Shown here piece by piece: positions 53,887 through 62,967 of a stretch of DNA of 64,000 bases. Position numbers and translations under genes: made by a program. Below the pieces are notes generated by a model. That model was not told the DNA's origin and did no database searches. It saw only the letters and a program-made list of their open reading frames with translations. Source of the DNA: Alcaligenaceae bacterium (GTDB taxonomy: Bacteria; Pseudomonadota; Gammaproteobacteria; Burkholderiales; Burkholderiaceae_B); the NCBI GenBank assembly GCA_013416485.1, contig JACCEO010000002.1:124001-188000 (forward strand), read 5' to 3'. Each line of letters starts with the position of its first letter. Position 1 is the first letter of the stretch.

Positions 53887-55107
53887 ATGTTAAATCCGAC
53901 GTTTTCACGTGCCTTAGTGCTAGGTGCATTTTGCACTTTTCACATAGCCAGTGCCGTAGCTGCACCTACTTTTGAAACGGCTAAAGTGGATACAGTCATT
54001 GATCAAGCAATGGCCGACCAACGTATTGTTGGTACTGTAGTTCTCGTCGTCAAAGATGGCGAGCTGGTTTACCAACGCGCTGCTGGGCTTGCTGATCGCG
54101 AACAAAATATCGCCATGCAGGAAGATGCTATTTTCCGCTATGCATCACTAACGAAACCGCTGGTATCAGCAGCCGCAATGCGAATGGTGGAAGAAGGAAC
54201 CATAACGCTGGATGATACGGTAGACCGTTGGCTGCCTGCTTTCAAACCGCAGATGGTAGATGGTACTGTTGTCCCTATTACACTTAAGCAACTCATGACC
54301 CACACCGCGGGTCTGCGTTATGGCTTTCTGGAAGGACAAGACGGACCTTACAAGCAAGCCAATGTATCCGATGGCATGAACCAGCCTGGTTTAAGCCTAG
54401 AAGAAAACCTGCAACGTATTGCAAGCGTACCGCTATCCTACCAACCTGGCAGCAGCTGGGGCTATTCAATGTCATTAGATGTTTTAGGCGGTGTCTTAAG
54501 TGCAGCAAGTGGTAAATCATTGCCTGAAGTGGTTGAACTGTATGTCACCAAACCGCTGAAAATGCAAGATACAGCATTTAGCATTACTGATAAAGCACGC
54601 CTGGCAGTTCCCTATCAAGATGGAAAACCTGCCCCTGTGAAAATGGCTGCTAATGCCATCGTGCCCATAGGCGCAGGCGCGGCACAATTTTCACCAGAAC
54701 GTATCTTTGACGCCAATTCATATGCATCTGGCGGCGCAGGCATGGCTGGAACCGCTCACGACTTCATGAAATTTCTTATGGAAGTACGTTCAGCGCAGCC
54801 CAGCATAGTCACTGCAGAAACCCTGACCCAAATGAAAGCTGACCAAACTGGCCCACAAGCCAATGCACGTGGTCCAGGCTGGGGCTTTGGTTATGGTTGG
54901 GCAGTATTGGCCGACTCTGAGCTTGCAAAAACTCCTCAGGCAAACGGCACCATTCAATGGGGTGGCGCTTATGGTCATAGCTGGTTTTTTGACCCTGTAA
55001 ATGACGTTGCCGTCATCGCCTTAACCAACACCGCCTTCGAAGGTATGTCAGGGGCATTCCCCCGTGATATACGTAATGCCGTGTACGAAGCGCTAGCTAA
55101 GAACTAA
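53887..55107 (+). CDS. secreted serine hydrolase (beta-lactamase/class C-like)
   Basis: Exported hydrolase of 406 residues with a signal peptide ending ASAVAAP. The SxxK motif is ASLTK at Ser87-Lys90. A Tyr motif follows in WGYSMSLDVLGG, and the third motif region is YGHSWFFDPVNDVAVI. Members include esterases and D-aminopeptidases, so beta-lactam resistance is not implied. It differs clearly from the other serine hydrolase at 23.2 kb, and stands alone before galE on the opposite strand. Confidence 0.88.
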   Translation: MLNPTFSRALVLGAFCTFHIASAVAAPTFETAKVDTVIDQAMADQRIVGTVVLVVKDGELVYQRAAGLADREQNIAMQEDAIFRYASLTKPLVSAAAMRMVEEGTITLDDTVDRWLPAFKPQMVDGTVVPITLKQLMTHTAGLRYGFLEGQDGPYKQANVSDGMNQPGLSLEENLQRIASVPLSYQPGSSWGYSMSLDVLGGVLSAASGKSLPEVVELYVTKPLKMQDTAFSITDKARLAVPYQDGKPAPVKMAANAIVPIGAGAAQFSPERIFDANSYASGGAGMAGTAHDFMKFLMEVRSAQPSIVTAETLTQMKADQTGPQANARGPGWGFGYGWAVLADSELAKTPQANGTIQWGGAYGHSWFFDPVNDVAVIALTNTAFEGMSGAFPRDIRNAVYEALAKN

Positions 55108-55151
55108 AGCGCAGATGTATCGTTAGTAGATAAGCCAACTGGCTAAGTCAC

Positions 55152-56162
55152 CTAAGGTGTCATAGCCAGTTGCCAACGCCAGGCATCTTCACACATGGTC
55201 TTGATATTTTTACTGGCCTGCCACCCTAGTTTTTGCTTAGCTAAGGTAGTGTCTGCCCAACACGCAGCAATATCACCTGCACGACGGGCCACAATTTCAT
55301 AGTCTACCTTTGCCTGGCTAACTTCCTCGAAGGTACGTACCATATCCAGTACAGAGTATCCCTGCCCTGTACCTAAATTCACGGTAAGCAGATCCTGCTC
55401 TTGCTGCTGGCAATAATGCAAAGCTGCCACATGCCCCTGCGCTAGATCCATGACGTGAATATAGTCGCGTACTCCAGTACCATCTGGAGTATCGTAGTCA
55501 TTACCGAATATTTGTAAAGTGCTACGCTGACCCATTGCGACTTGTGCCACATAAGGCATAAGGTTGTTAGGCACCCCTTGGGGGGATTCGCCAATCAAGG
55601 CGCTAGGGTGCGCACCCACAGGATTAAAATATCGCAGACGTGCGATACGCCAACCTGTCTCTGCTTTGTATATACTTTCCAGGATATCTTCTACGACCAG
55701 TTTAGTGTGTCCATAAGGGTTGGTCACCGAACGTGGATGTTGCTCGGTAATAGGCAGTTCCTGAGGATCACCATACACTGTGGCTGACGATGAGAAAATA
55801 AACGTTTTTATTTTCGCCTGCTGCATAGCCAGCAACAATTGCACACTGCCATTAACATTGTTGTCGTAATAATCCAGTGGTTTCTGAGTTGATTCCCCCA
55901 CGGCCTTAAGGCCTGCAAAATGTATTACTGCAGAAATCTTATGTGCTTGAAACACCGCTTCAAGTGCATGTTGATCACGGATATCCGCTTGCACAAAACC
56001 TGGCGCAATACCGGTAATTTGTTCTATGCGTTGCAATACCGCCAAGCTGCTATTGCACAGGTTATCTAGCACCACTACCTGATAACCCGCCTGCTGCAAA
56101 GCAACCGTGGTGTGACTACCAATAAAACCGGCACCACCGGTAACCAAGACGTTTAGCGCCAT
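55152..56162 (-). CDS. galE: UDP-glucose/UDP-GlcNAc 4-epimerase, GalE family
   Basis: NAD-dependent short-chain epimerase of 336 residues. NAD motif VTGGAGFIGSHT, catalytic SSSATVYG Ser region and Tyr150-Lys154 (YGHTK). Residue 301, in DIAACWAD, aligns with E. coli Tyr299; this gatekeeper is Cys here, as in human GALE, which accepts UDP-GlcNAc/UDP-GalNAc. It lies 13 bases after the PelA-like gene and is probably the last pel operon gene. By analogy with PelX it may supply UDP-GalNAc for Pel synthesis. Confidence 0.92.
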   Translation of the reverse strand: MALNVLVTGGAGFIGSHTTVALQQAGYQVVVLDNLCNSSLAVLQRIEQITGIAPGFVQADIRDQHALEAVFQAHKISAVIHFAGLKAVGESTQKPLDYYDNNVNGSVQLLLAMQQAKIKTFIFSSSATVYGDPQELPITEQHPRSVTNPYGHTKLVVEDILESIYKAETGWRIARLRYFNPVGAHPSALIGESPQGVPNNLMPYVAQVAMGQRSTLQIFGNDYDTPDGTGVRDYIHVMDLAQGHVAALHYCQQQEQDLLTVNLGTGQGYSVLDMVRTFEEVSQAKVDYEIVARRAGDIAACWADTTLAKQKLGWQASKNIKTMCEDAWRWQLAMTP

Positions 56163-56175
56163 AATGCATCCCTAA

Positions 56176-57045
56176 CTAATTACTTGCTGCTTGATTTATC
56201 GTCTGTAAATGACCATCCCCAACATAGGGAACTATACCCAATGCCTTGATACGCTGTATGGCATCTAAGGAACAAGCCGTATCCGTTGGTGGGCAGTAAT
56301 CAATAGAAATAACCGGTAAGTGATAAGTTTCCTTAGCGATTTTCACTTGGTTCAATAGCCATTCACGGTCATTGCTGGAAACATCTGTATAGTTTCCGGT
56401 AGTTTCATTCCAGCCTTTATAAAGCGATTCCAACGCTACCGCAGATACCTTGTCATGTATGGCTGGAAGCAGGTCGAAACCCCTGTTTAATATAATAGTA
56501 GCCCCTGGGCATTGGCGATGGATTGATAAAATAATATGAATCAACCCCTGCCTGTTTTTTTTCTGTTGATCTTCATCTGTTACGACTAGCTTATAGGCAT
56601 CTAAGGTATCAATGAAAAATCCGCTATAGCCTTTCTTCCATAAGGGCAATATAACATTGTCCATATAGAATGATGGCCACCCTTTGGCAGACTGATCAAT
56701 AATCGTAGAATGCCATTCTGTATTTTCCCCCATCATCCATGAAGCAGGAATTGATTTGTAATAGCTTTGTGATTCCAAGACTTCACCAACACTGACATAA
56801 GCAATCCAATGAGTTTTAGTATTTTCTACGTCCGTAGGTATGAATCCACTTGCAGGCTCTAGAACTGCATAATCAAATACGCTTAGTTCTTTTATTATGG
56901 GGTTCGCTCCATAGTAAAAAACTATACTACGTGGTGGAGCTAAGTTATCCGCACTTACCCCTCCAACGAAAAATGAAGCTATTAAACAAGTCAAATAGCG
57001 ATATGTTTTTCTTACTAATTGAAGATTTAATGTAAATAAAGACAT
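56176..57045 (-). CDS. PelA-type glycoside hydrolase domain protein (short form)
   Basis: Exported 289-residue protein with a signal peptide (LTCLIASFFVGGVSA) and one TIM-barrel domain like the N-terminal hydrolase of PelA (GH166/GH114-related). Conserved segments: FYYGANPIIKELSVFDYAVL, YVSVGEVLE, YSGFFIDTLDAY (acidic residue), ILNRGFDLL and VALESLYKGWNE (likely catalytic Glu). Full PelA is roughly 900 residues, with a deacetylase and further domains that are missing here. It follows pelG by 7 bases and precedes galE. Confidence 0.8.
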   Translation of the reverse strand: MSLFTLNLQLVRKTYRYLTCLIASFFVGGVSADNLAPPRSIVFYYGANPIIKELSVFDYAVLEPASGFIPTDVENTKTHWIAYVSVGEVLESQSYYKSIPASWMMGENTEWHSTIIDQSAKGWPSFYMDNVILPLWKKGYSGFFIDTLDAYKLVVTDEDQQKKNRQGLIHIILSIHRQCPGATIILNRGFDLLPAIHDKVSAVALESLYKGWNETTGNYTDVSSNDREWLLNQVKIAKETYHLPVISIDYCPPTDTACSLDAIQRIKALGIVPYVGDGHLQTINQAASN

Positions 57046-57052
57046 AATAGTT

Positions 57053-58429
57053 CTAGCTGTTCTTTTGCAGCATATACGTCTTATATTCTAATATTTCAAA
57101 CTGGCGATCTAGCAAATAAACACCTAGCAATACAACAAACAACAAGGCGCCAGCAAACCCATAACCGTAGGTGTCTGGTCCTAGATACAAGGTAATCCAA
57201 GTGAGCAGACCATTTAACACAACAAAAATAGCAGTTAATATCAATACCGTGCGACGACTATCTAAGTAAAAAAAGAAATTTAAAATACCTAAAAACAATA
57301 TTTGTAAACTGGCTGCTATTACGTCAATTTTTAGCAATGGAAGATACAAAGTTGAAATTCCTATAAGTCGTAAAAGCTTATCACCAAATGCAAAAATCAA
57401 TAAGGTTACAACTGCTTGAATTTTTATAATTTCATATAAAGATGCTCTACCACTACTGACCATGTTATTTCGAATGATTTGTATCTCATCCAGTGTTCCA
57501 CCGGTTCTGATAGTTTTATAAAAATCAGCGTAATGTTTCATGAAATCAGTTTCAAGGCGTAATAAAAAAACAGCCAGGCCAGGAATAATACATAGATACG
57601 CTATAAACACTGGAATATCGTAAATAACGGAGGCTCGTAGTGGTCCTATTACAGTTTGCCCTGTGGCTGAAAACCAAAACATGAATTTATCTAACCATAC
57701 ACCTAAATTAAACAACAATCCAACAAAAATCAAGCTTGGATATGCAAATCTTCGGTCAAAAACATCCCAGGAAATATAGTATTCAGAATAATAATTATGA
57801 TTAATTAAATTAACTAGCATTGTCAGCAATACTAGATGGCCAATTACAAACCCACCTAGCAACCCTTCTAAGCCCAGAAAATTTAATAACACAGCAAAAA
57901 TAACGGTTATCAAATAGCCAACAAAAAAAGCCAATAGAATAACTTTATATTGTTTTATACTTGCTAAAAAAATAACCCCAATCCATACATTACTAAGAAT
58001 AACAAAACCCATCAACATCAATATTCTATATGCAACACTTTCATCTTTAAATAATGTTATTGCTAGAATAAGACCTAAAAATCCAGTAACAGCAGTAGTT
58101 ACCAAACAAACCGCGTTATAGCTGGGCAATACTCGCTTAGGTCGGCGTTGAAACAATCTATCGGATATGAATCGCGTAAACAAAAGTTGAACAGCACCCG
58201 TGATAATTAAGCTAGCTGCTATCAAATAGGTGACTGACACCTGGAACTGAACGATACGAACCGGCTGGTTCATCATAGGTAGGCTAATCAGGCCTATCAA
58301 CAAAATACCAACTATCGACAAAAGTAGCGGGCCCGCGCTGTTAATGCCGGCGTAAACATACGCCCACATGGTGCTACTAAAACTATCGCGGCGTAATATC
58401 TTGCGTAATTCAAAGCCCATGCCAGCCAT
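57053..58429 (-). CDS. pelG: Pel polysaccharide transporter PelG
   Basis: Twelve-helix membrane protein of the MOP/Wzx-like superfamily, 458 residues. It begins MAGMGFELRKILRRDSFSS, the distinctive PelG N-terminus, and has the YNAVCLVTTAVTG and RFAYPSLIFVGLLFNLGVW segments. It exports Pel across the inner membrane with PelD and PelE. AAGGGGG precedes the ATG. This part of the operon, with the PelA-like gene, looks more AT-rich than its neighbours. Confidence 0.93.
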   Translation of the reverse strand: MAGMGFELRKILRRDSFSSTMWAYVYAGINSAGPLLLSIVGILLIGLISLPMMNQPVRIVQFQVSVTYLIAASLIITGAVQLLFTRFISDRLFQRRPKRVLPSYNAVCLVTTAVTGFLGLILAITLFKDESVAYRILMLMGFVILSNVWIGVIFLASIKQYKVILLAFFVGYLITVIFAVLLNFLGLEGLLGGFVIGHLVLLTMLVNLINHNYYSEYYISWDVFDRRFAYPSLIFVGLLFNLGVWLDKFMFWFSATGQTVIGPLRASVIYDIPVFIAYLCIIPGLAVFLLRLETDFMKHYADFYKTIRTGGTLDEIQIIRNNMVSSGRASLYEIIKIQAVVTLLIFAFGDKLLRLIGISTLYLPLLKIDVIAASLQILFLGILNFFFYLDSRRTVLILTAIFVVLNGLLTWITLYLGPDTYGYGFAGALLFVVLLGVYLLDRQFEILEYKTYMLQKNS

Positions 58430-58456
58430 AGTTACCCCCTTCCAGACTCTGTCTAG

Positions 58457-59980
58457 TTAATGTGTCAATAGCTTTTGATAAAGATCCCGATAGCTGTCCT
58501 CCATAAGGGTGTCTGTGTAATAACGCTCAACACGAGCCACACCCGCCTGTTGAGCAGCCCGCCACATTATCGGCTGTTCTAACAAACCCAAAATTGCCTG
58601 TGAAAGTAATTCAGGGTTTGCCATTTGCACTACTGAACCCGCATGTCCTAGCGCCTTATCATCGTCGTGTAGCCCTTCTACTAATTGACGGCACGACCCG
58701 ACATCCGTGGTCACTACAGGTACACCTGCGGCAAAAGCCTCGAGAATTACCAGAGGCAAGGCTTCGCTAATAGAACTAAGCGCCACTAAACCCACTTGGG
58801 GCATTAATTCGTCGATTTTTCTAAACCCCAAAAATCGCAGATTGTCTTCTATACCCAAGCTACTCACCAATTCGCGGCATTCACGGGCATATTCAGGATC
58901 TTCAGTTTCGGGACCAACGATCCAACCTTGCAATGCTGGTAAGCTGCGGCTAGCAACAAAAATGGCTCGAATGAAGGTTTTAATATCTTTGATGGGAACC
59001 ACCCGGCCTATTAGCGCCACCACCAATGGGGGATCCATTGGACGCATGTCCCGTAGGTGAGCAAACCGATTAACGTCTATACCATTGGGTATGACAAGCG
59101 TCTTGGCTGCGGGAGCACCATCGTGGATTTGTTGTTGGCGATTACCTTCATACAAAGCCACAATACGGTCAGCTGCCTCGTAACAGATCCTACCCATAGC
59201 TTGGAAAAATCGTACCCATAAGTCCTGAAAGTAAGCAACCTGAGAAATATCCTTTTCAAAAACACCGCGGTTATCTCGTATCCATTGGCTTTGAAGAAGA
59301 TCGATTTTTCGTTCTTTGGTATATATCCCGTGTTCAGTAATCAATAATGGTTTCATCGTACGAAAATGTAACAAGGCACCAAGCAGGCCGGCATATCCTG
59401 TAGATATTGTGTGATACAACCGGACAGGTATCATATTTTCAGCAATCCGCGCTAACTGCCATATTGGTTTATGCATAGTACGCACCGACCAAAAATAATC
59501 TGTAAATGACGGATCAGTACAATACTTTTGGTATTGTTCAGTAATAAAATTCCAAGAGCATTTACTATGCAAAAACTGCTGTTCACTGATGTCACCAGAT
59601 TCAGACAGCATGGGAATCACTTCTCGCATTAATTGGCCTATGGCCTCTAGACTTTTCGAGTTACGCAGTTCATCGTGCATTTTTCCTACACGCTCAAATG
59701 CTTGAACATTACCAGGACTGCCTTGCACCTCTATTGGCAAGGTCGATTCGTGAATATAGTGTTCCTCAAAATGGATGACATTATCTGGCAGTTCGAAGCG
59801 AGGTTTTCCGTAGTCCTGCCGCCGGCTACCTATAAACACCACAGCAAAGGTAATGTCTGGGAATGCCAATATCATCTGATTTACCCATGCCGACACGCCC
59901 CCAGAGACATACGGAAATGTCCCTTCAAGTAACAACGCAATATCAGCCGACGGTGCCTGACGTTTCAGATTTATATTCAT
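58457..59980 (-). CDS. pelF: Pel glycosyltransferase PelF
   Basis: Cytosolic GT4-family glycosyltransferase of 507 residues that polymerises the Pel backbone. It begins with ADIALLLEGTFPYVSGGVSAW, the PelF opening, contains ITEHGIYTKERKIDL and VIPNGIDVNRF, and has the GT-B EX7E motif as EALPLVILE. The start ATG at 59980 overlaps the pelE stop by one base (TAATG). A TTG three codons upstream is less likely. UDP-sugar use is from family knowledge. Confidence 0.95.
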   Translation of the reverse strand: MNINLKRQAPSADIALLLEGTFPYVSGGVSAWVNQMILAFPDITFAVVFIGSRRQDYGKPRFELPDNVIHFEEHYIHESTLPIEVQGSPGNVQAFERVGKMHDELRNSKSLEAIGQLMREVIPMLSESGDISEQQFLHSKCSWNFITEQYQKYCTDPSFTDYFWSVRTMHKPIWQLARIAENMIPVRLYHTISTGYAGLLGALLHFRTMKPLLITEHGIYTKERKIDLLQSQWIRDNRGVFEKDISQVAYFQDLWVRFFQAMGRICYEAADRIVALYEGNRQQQIHDGAPAAKTLVIPNGIDVNRFAHLRDMRPMDPPLVVALIGRVVPIKDIKTFIRAIFVASRSLPALQGWIVGPETEDPEYARECRELVSSLGIEDNLRFLGFRKIDELMPQVGLVALSSISEALPLVILEAFAAGVPVVTTDVGSCRQLVEGLHDDDKALGHAGSVVQMANPELLSQAILGLLEQPIMWRAAQQAGVARVERYYTDTLMEDSYRDLYQKLLTH

Positions 59981-60981
59981 TATGACCAATAGTGCACACT
60001 AGGTTGAAGTAAAGGTGACGTGGTGCTGCTGCGCAACGGCATCAACACTTTCCCGATTCGACCATAGTCTTGTTGAAGAAATGCTACTTCTGCTAACCAA
60101 GGTAGCAAACGGTCCATAGGAAAATTGTGTTGTTGTGCCTGTTGAAAGTACGCTTCTGCCTGACCTGCTTGTTTTCTTAGTAGTGCGCAACGCCCTAGTA
60201 AATACCACATGGCTGCATTTTTTTGATTGAATGTTAGGGCTTCATGCCCATATTGCTCTACTCGTTCCAAGGTATAGGTATGGACCTCGCCTTCGACCAA
60301 ATTCTGATAGATCAGCTCCCAATACAGTTCTGCCAAACGACTATTCACATCGTCTTTTTCTATGGAAGTAATGGCATCACCTAGTTGCTCTTGAACCGCA
60401 AAGATCCGTTTCATGATGGATTTTTCTGCGCTATCGACAATGCCGTAAGCCAACAAACGAATTTCTTCGTTAGCGTCCGTTAGTAAGTCGCGCAACATTC
60501 CATCGGTAATATGGGTTGGTAACGCCTGCACAGCCACCATCGCTGTAATTCTGTCTTCTGACGACCCTTCAGTATTTTCCAACCTGGCACGTAAACGCGC
60601 ACCACTTCCGTGAGTGACACGAGAGACCAAATAGGTCACAAACTTAGGATTTTCGACCAAGCGTGAATCAGCTTGTTTCTTAACTGCAGGAAACACCAGT
60701 GCTGCAATGATTACGCTTAAAAACAAAAGATGCCCTGCAACCGGCAAGAACAAACACATCACAAAAACATGGATGAAAATGCCACTAACTGGCCCACGGT
60801 AACTAGGTAACAACAGTCCCGACACAAATAACGCCATGAAAAATGCGGCCAGCACTTGCCATGCAAAAAACACAAGAACAGGATCAACTGACATTGCAGG
60901 CAACCACAGCACACGCACAGCAAATACCTGTGCTACTAAAGCGCATACCCCGGACAGGATTAAATACAAGGTTCTAGCCAT
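59980..60981 (-). CDS. pelE: Pel biosynthesis membrane protein PelE
   Basis: Protein of 333 residues with N-terminal helices (LYLILSGVCALVAQVFAVRV and VFFAWQVLAAFFMALFVSGL, with another around LFLPVAGHLLFLSVIIAAL). A soluble helical region follows with TPR-like repeats (NAAMWYLLGRCALLRKQAGQ, AEAYFQQAQQ). In P. aeruginosa, PelE belongs to the PelDEFG complex. The ATG at 60981 lies inside the last codons of pelD; a GTG three codons earlier is in frame. Confidence 0.9.
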   Translation of the reverse strand: MARTLYLILSGVCALVAQVFAVRVLWLPAMSVDPVLVFFAWQVLAAFFMALFVSGLLLPSYRGPVSGIFIHVFVMCLFLPVAGHLLFLSVIIAALVFPAVKKQADSRLVENPKFVTYLVSRVTHGSGARLRARLENTEGSSEDRITAMVAVQALPTHITDGMLRDLLTDANEEIRLLAYGIVDSAEKSIMKRIFAVQEQLGDAITSIEKDDVNSRLAELYWELIYQNLVEGEVHTYTLERVEQYGHEALTFNQKNAAMWYLLGRCALLRKQAGQAEAYFQQAQQHNFPMDRLLPWLAEVAFLQQDYGRIGKVLMPLRSSTTSPLLQPSVHYWS

Positions 60982-62350
60982 GATAGCCACACCGTTCTAA
61001 GAGGTCTTTCAGTCCATCGGCTGGATTACTTGGATCGACACTACAACTATGTACCGCCACCTTAGCTTCGATCAGATCCGTATCAAATTGGGATTTAAGG
61101 TTGTTTTCCAGTCGTAACAAATACCCTTCGATACCGGCCTCGTTGGTGAGCGGCATCAGTATCACTAGCATCTGGATCTCGTCAGCGCTAAATACCCACC
61201 GTAAATCCAGTGCCCTGTGTTGGCGCACGACCTGATCAAATAAGGAATCAGCAACCGTTCTACGTGGAAAAACTAGGGCGACCAGCGATGACTCAACCGA
61301 GCTAATGGCACGCATGCGTGCCATACGCCCCAGTTCCAGTGCAAACTCGTAAGGACACTCGGGAACACTGTTCTGTATAGGCATGACAATTTCACGCTGT
61401 TCTATACCATCGGCATAATAATTAAGTAGCACTAGCAACAGCTGCAAGTTGTCAAAATTCAACGACAAGAAAGGCATATGTCGTACGACTAACATCCCTT
61501 TCAAATGCCCTAATGAACTGGTAATAGGTACACAAGCTAAGTAAGCGCTTTCATTCGCATCAATATTGCGTAAATGAGCCAAAGCTTGCTTTTCTATACT
61601 CTCTTTCACTAGAGGGTCATCAGCATTTAATTCAAAATGCTCTCCTACCCAAGCCATTGCAACCTTCGAAAACCCATCGTCTTTCAGTTCAAAAATAGAT
61701 GCAATATCAATCTGGCAGCTTAGGGAGGCAAACTCTAGCATCACCTGTGCATTGGGTAAGGATTCGTTTTGTACATTAGGTAGGGATAAATTGCGCAAAT
61801 AGCCCACGGCATCCCTTAATGTAGACGGCTTCGATAACAAATCCTTCTCAAGGCGTTCGTGGGAAACGCGTAACAGATAATGATTGTTGGTGATGGAAAC
61901 CAACCGTTCATCCAGATAGTTATTGATGTTTTGCAAGCGATTGGCTCTAGTGGTCCAAACATCGTTGAAATGCCCAGCAATAATTACCAGCGTTAACCCA
62001 CCCACAAAGTGCATGGTAGGAAATAAGGTATCAGGATTGGAGCCATAAAATACTTGCCAGGCTACCGAAATACAAAAGCCTGCCAACACCCCGATTAGCG
62101 CACCATAACGTAGAGCAAATACAGTCGCAGCAAGCCACACCCAAGGAAAGCCAAGCCCCAGCAATAAAGGATCACCAGGGCGTATTACATAGCAAACGCC
62201 TATGACAACCCCCATACTAACCACGACTTCAAGAACGGACACCGGCCAAGTGGCTGCCGGAGCAAAAAAGCGACCATATCGTCCGACATTATTCTTGAAG
62301 TCAGACTTACGCTCTGTGGATAGCTTTTGCTGTAGTGTGACTGGCGGCAC
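60974..62350 (-). CDS. pelD: c-di-GMP-binding regulator PelD
   Basis: Inner-membrane protein of 458 residues activating Pel synthesis. N-terminal helices (about residues 35-130) lead to a GAF domain (about 190-310) and a degenerate GGDEF domain without a GGDEF active site. The c-di-GMP I-site RxxD is RALD at Arg379-Asp382, and Arg413 is placed like the second Arg of P. aeruginosa PelD. The start is a GTG after GGAG, 11 bases past pelC. Confidence 0.93.
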   Translation of the reverse strand: MPPVTLQQKLSTERKSDFKNNVGRYGRFFAPAATWPVSVLEVVVSMGVVIGVCYVIRPGDPLLLGLGFPWVWLAATVFALRYGALIGVLAGFCISVAWQVFYGSNPDTLFPTMHFVGGLTLVIIAGHFNDVWTTRANRLQNINNYLDERLVSITNNHYLLRVSHERLEKDLLSKPSTLRDAVGYLRNLSLPNVQNESLPNAQVMLEFASLSCQIDIASIFELKDDGFSKVAMAWVGEHFELNADDPLVKESIEKQALAHLRNIDANESAYLACVPITSSLGHLKGMLVVRHMPFLSLNFDNLQLLLVLLNYYADGIEQREIVMPIQNSVPECPYEFALELGRMARMRAISSVESSLVALVFPRRTVADSLFDQVVRQHRALDLRWVFSADEIQMLVILMPLTNEAGIEGYLLRLENNLKSQFDTDLIEAKVAVHSCSVDPSNPADGLKDLLERCGYHG

Positions 62351-62361
62351 AACCCTCTCCT

Positions 62362-62901
62362 TTAGTGTGGGCTTAAGGGTGATAGCAATTGCCGAATCAG
62401 AGTTTGCCCTACCCCTGCCACGCTGGACCGGCTCCAGCCACTGCGACTACCCGTGGCCGTCCACACCACTTCACCTGAACTCAAGTCCAGCAAATTAAAC
62501 GTCAGACCAACCACTGGCTCGCCATCTATCCCGGTCTTGTAACGCCACTCTTGAACGGATCCCGTCAAAGCATAGTTGGCCCCAGCTGTGCGTGCCCAAT
62601 CTAAGGACTGTGTTCTATTCTGATCAGCACTGCTACCAATCAGGGCATTAGAATTCACGTCCTGACGGTAGGTCTGCAAGCCTGTAAACCCTTGCTGATG
62701 CAATATGCTTTCAGCAATGCTCTGGGCACGTTGGCCTGCATCTGGCGTTTCGGTGTAATTGACAATCGGCAACACAGCCAAGTTATTGAAACTGGTGACT
62801 ACTGGTGGATTGCTGGCGTCTATCGTTGAGCACCCTGCCATCATCGTTAACAACGCGATACTGCTCCATTTACATGTTCTACCTATTTCACGTGTTTTCA
62901 T
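62362..62901 (-). CDS. pelC: outer-membrane lipoprotein PelC
   Basis: Lipoprotein of 179 residues with lipobox MMAGC; mature Cys is followed by STIDAS. The YraP/TolB-N-like fold shows LAVLPIVNYTETPDAGQRA, ALTGSVQEWRYKTG and VVGLTFNLLDLSSGEVVWTA. In P. aeruginosa PelC forms a dodecameric ring under PelB. GGAG lies before the ATG at 62901; the upstream frame to 62931 is less likely. Confidence 0.92.
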   Translation of the reverse strand: MKTREIGRTCKWSSIALLTMMAGCSTIDASNPPVVTSFNNLAVLPIVNYTETPDAGQRAQSIAESILHQQGFTGLQTYRQDVNSNALIGSSADQNRTQSLDWARTAGANYALTGSVQEWRYKTGIDGEPVVGLTFNLLDLSSGEVVWTATGSRSGWSRSSVAGVGQTLIRQLLSPLSPH

Positions 62902-62967
62902 GCTATTGCTCCGATTTTCACTAAATGACAATCAATGTGGGCGCTATGTTATGCGCACCGCGACGGC

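Noticed and set aside
53887-55107. AmpC beta-lactamase
   Set aside because: The third motif region is not the KTG of AmpC and the family includes many esterases and peptidases.
56176-57045. Full-length bifunctional PelA
   Set aside because: Only the hydrolase-like domain is encoded; a stop precedes galE by 13 bases and no deacetylase motif is present.
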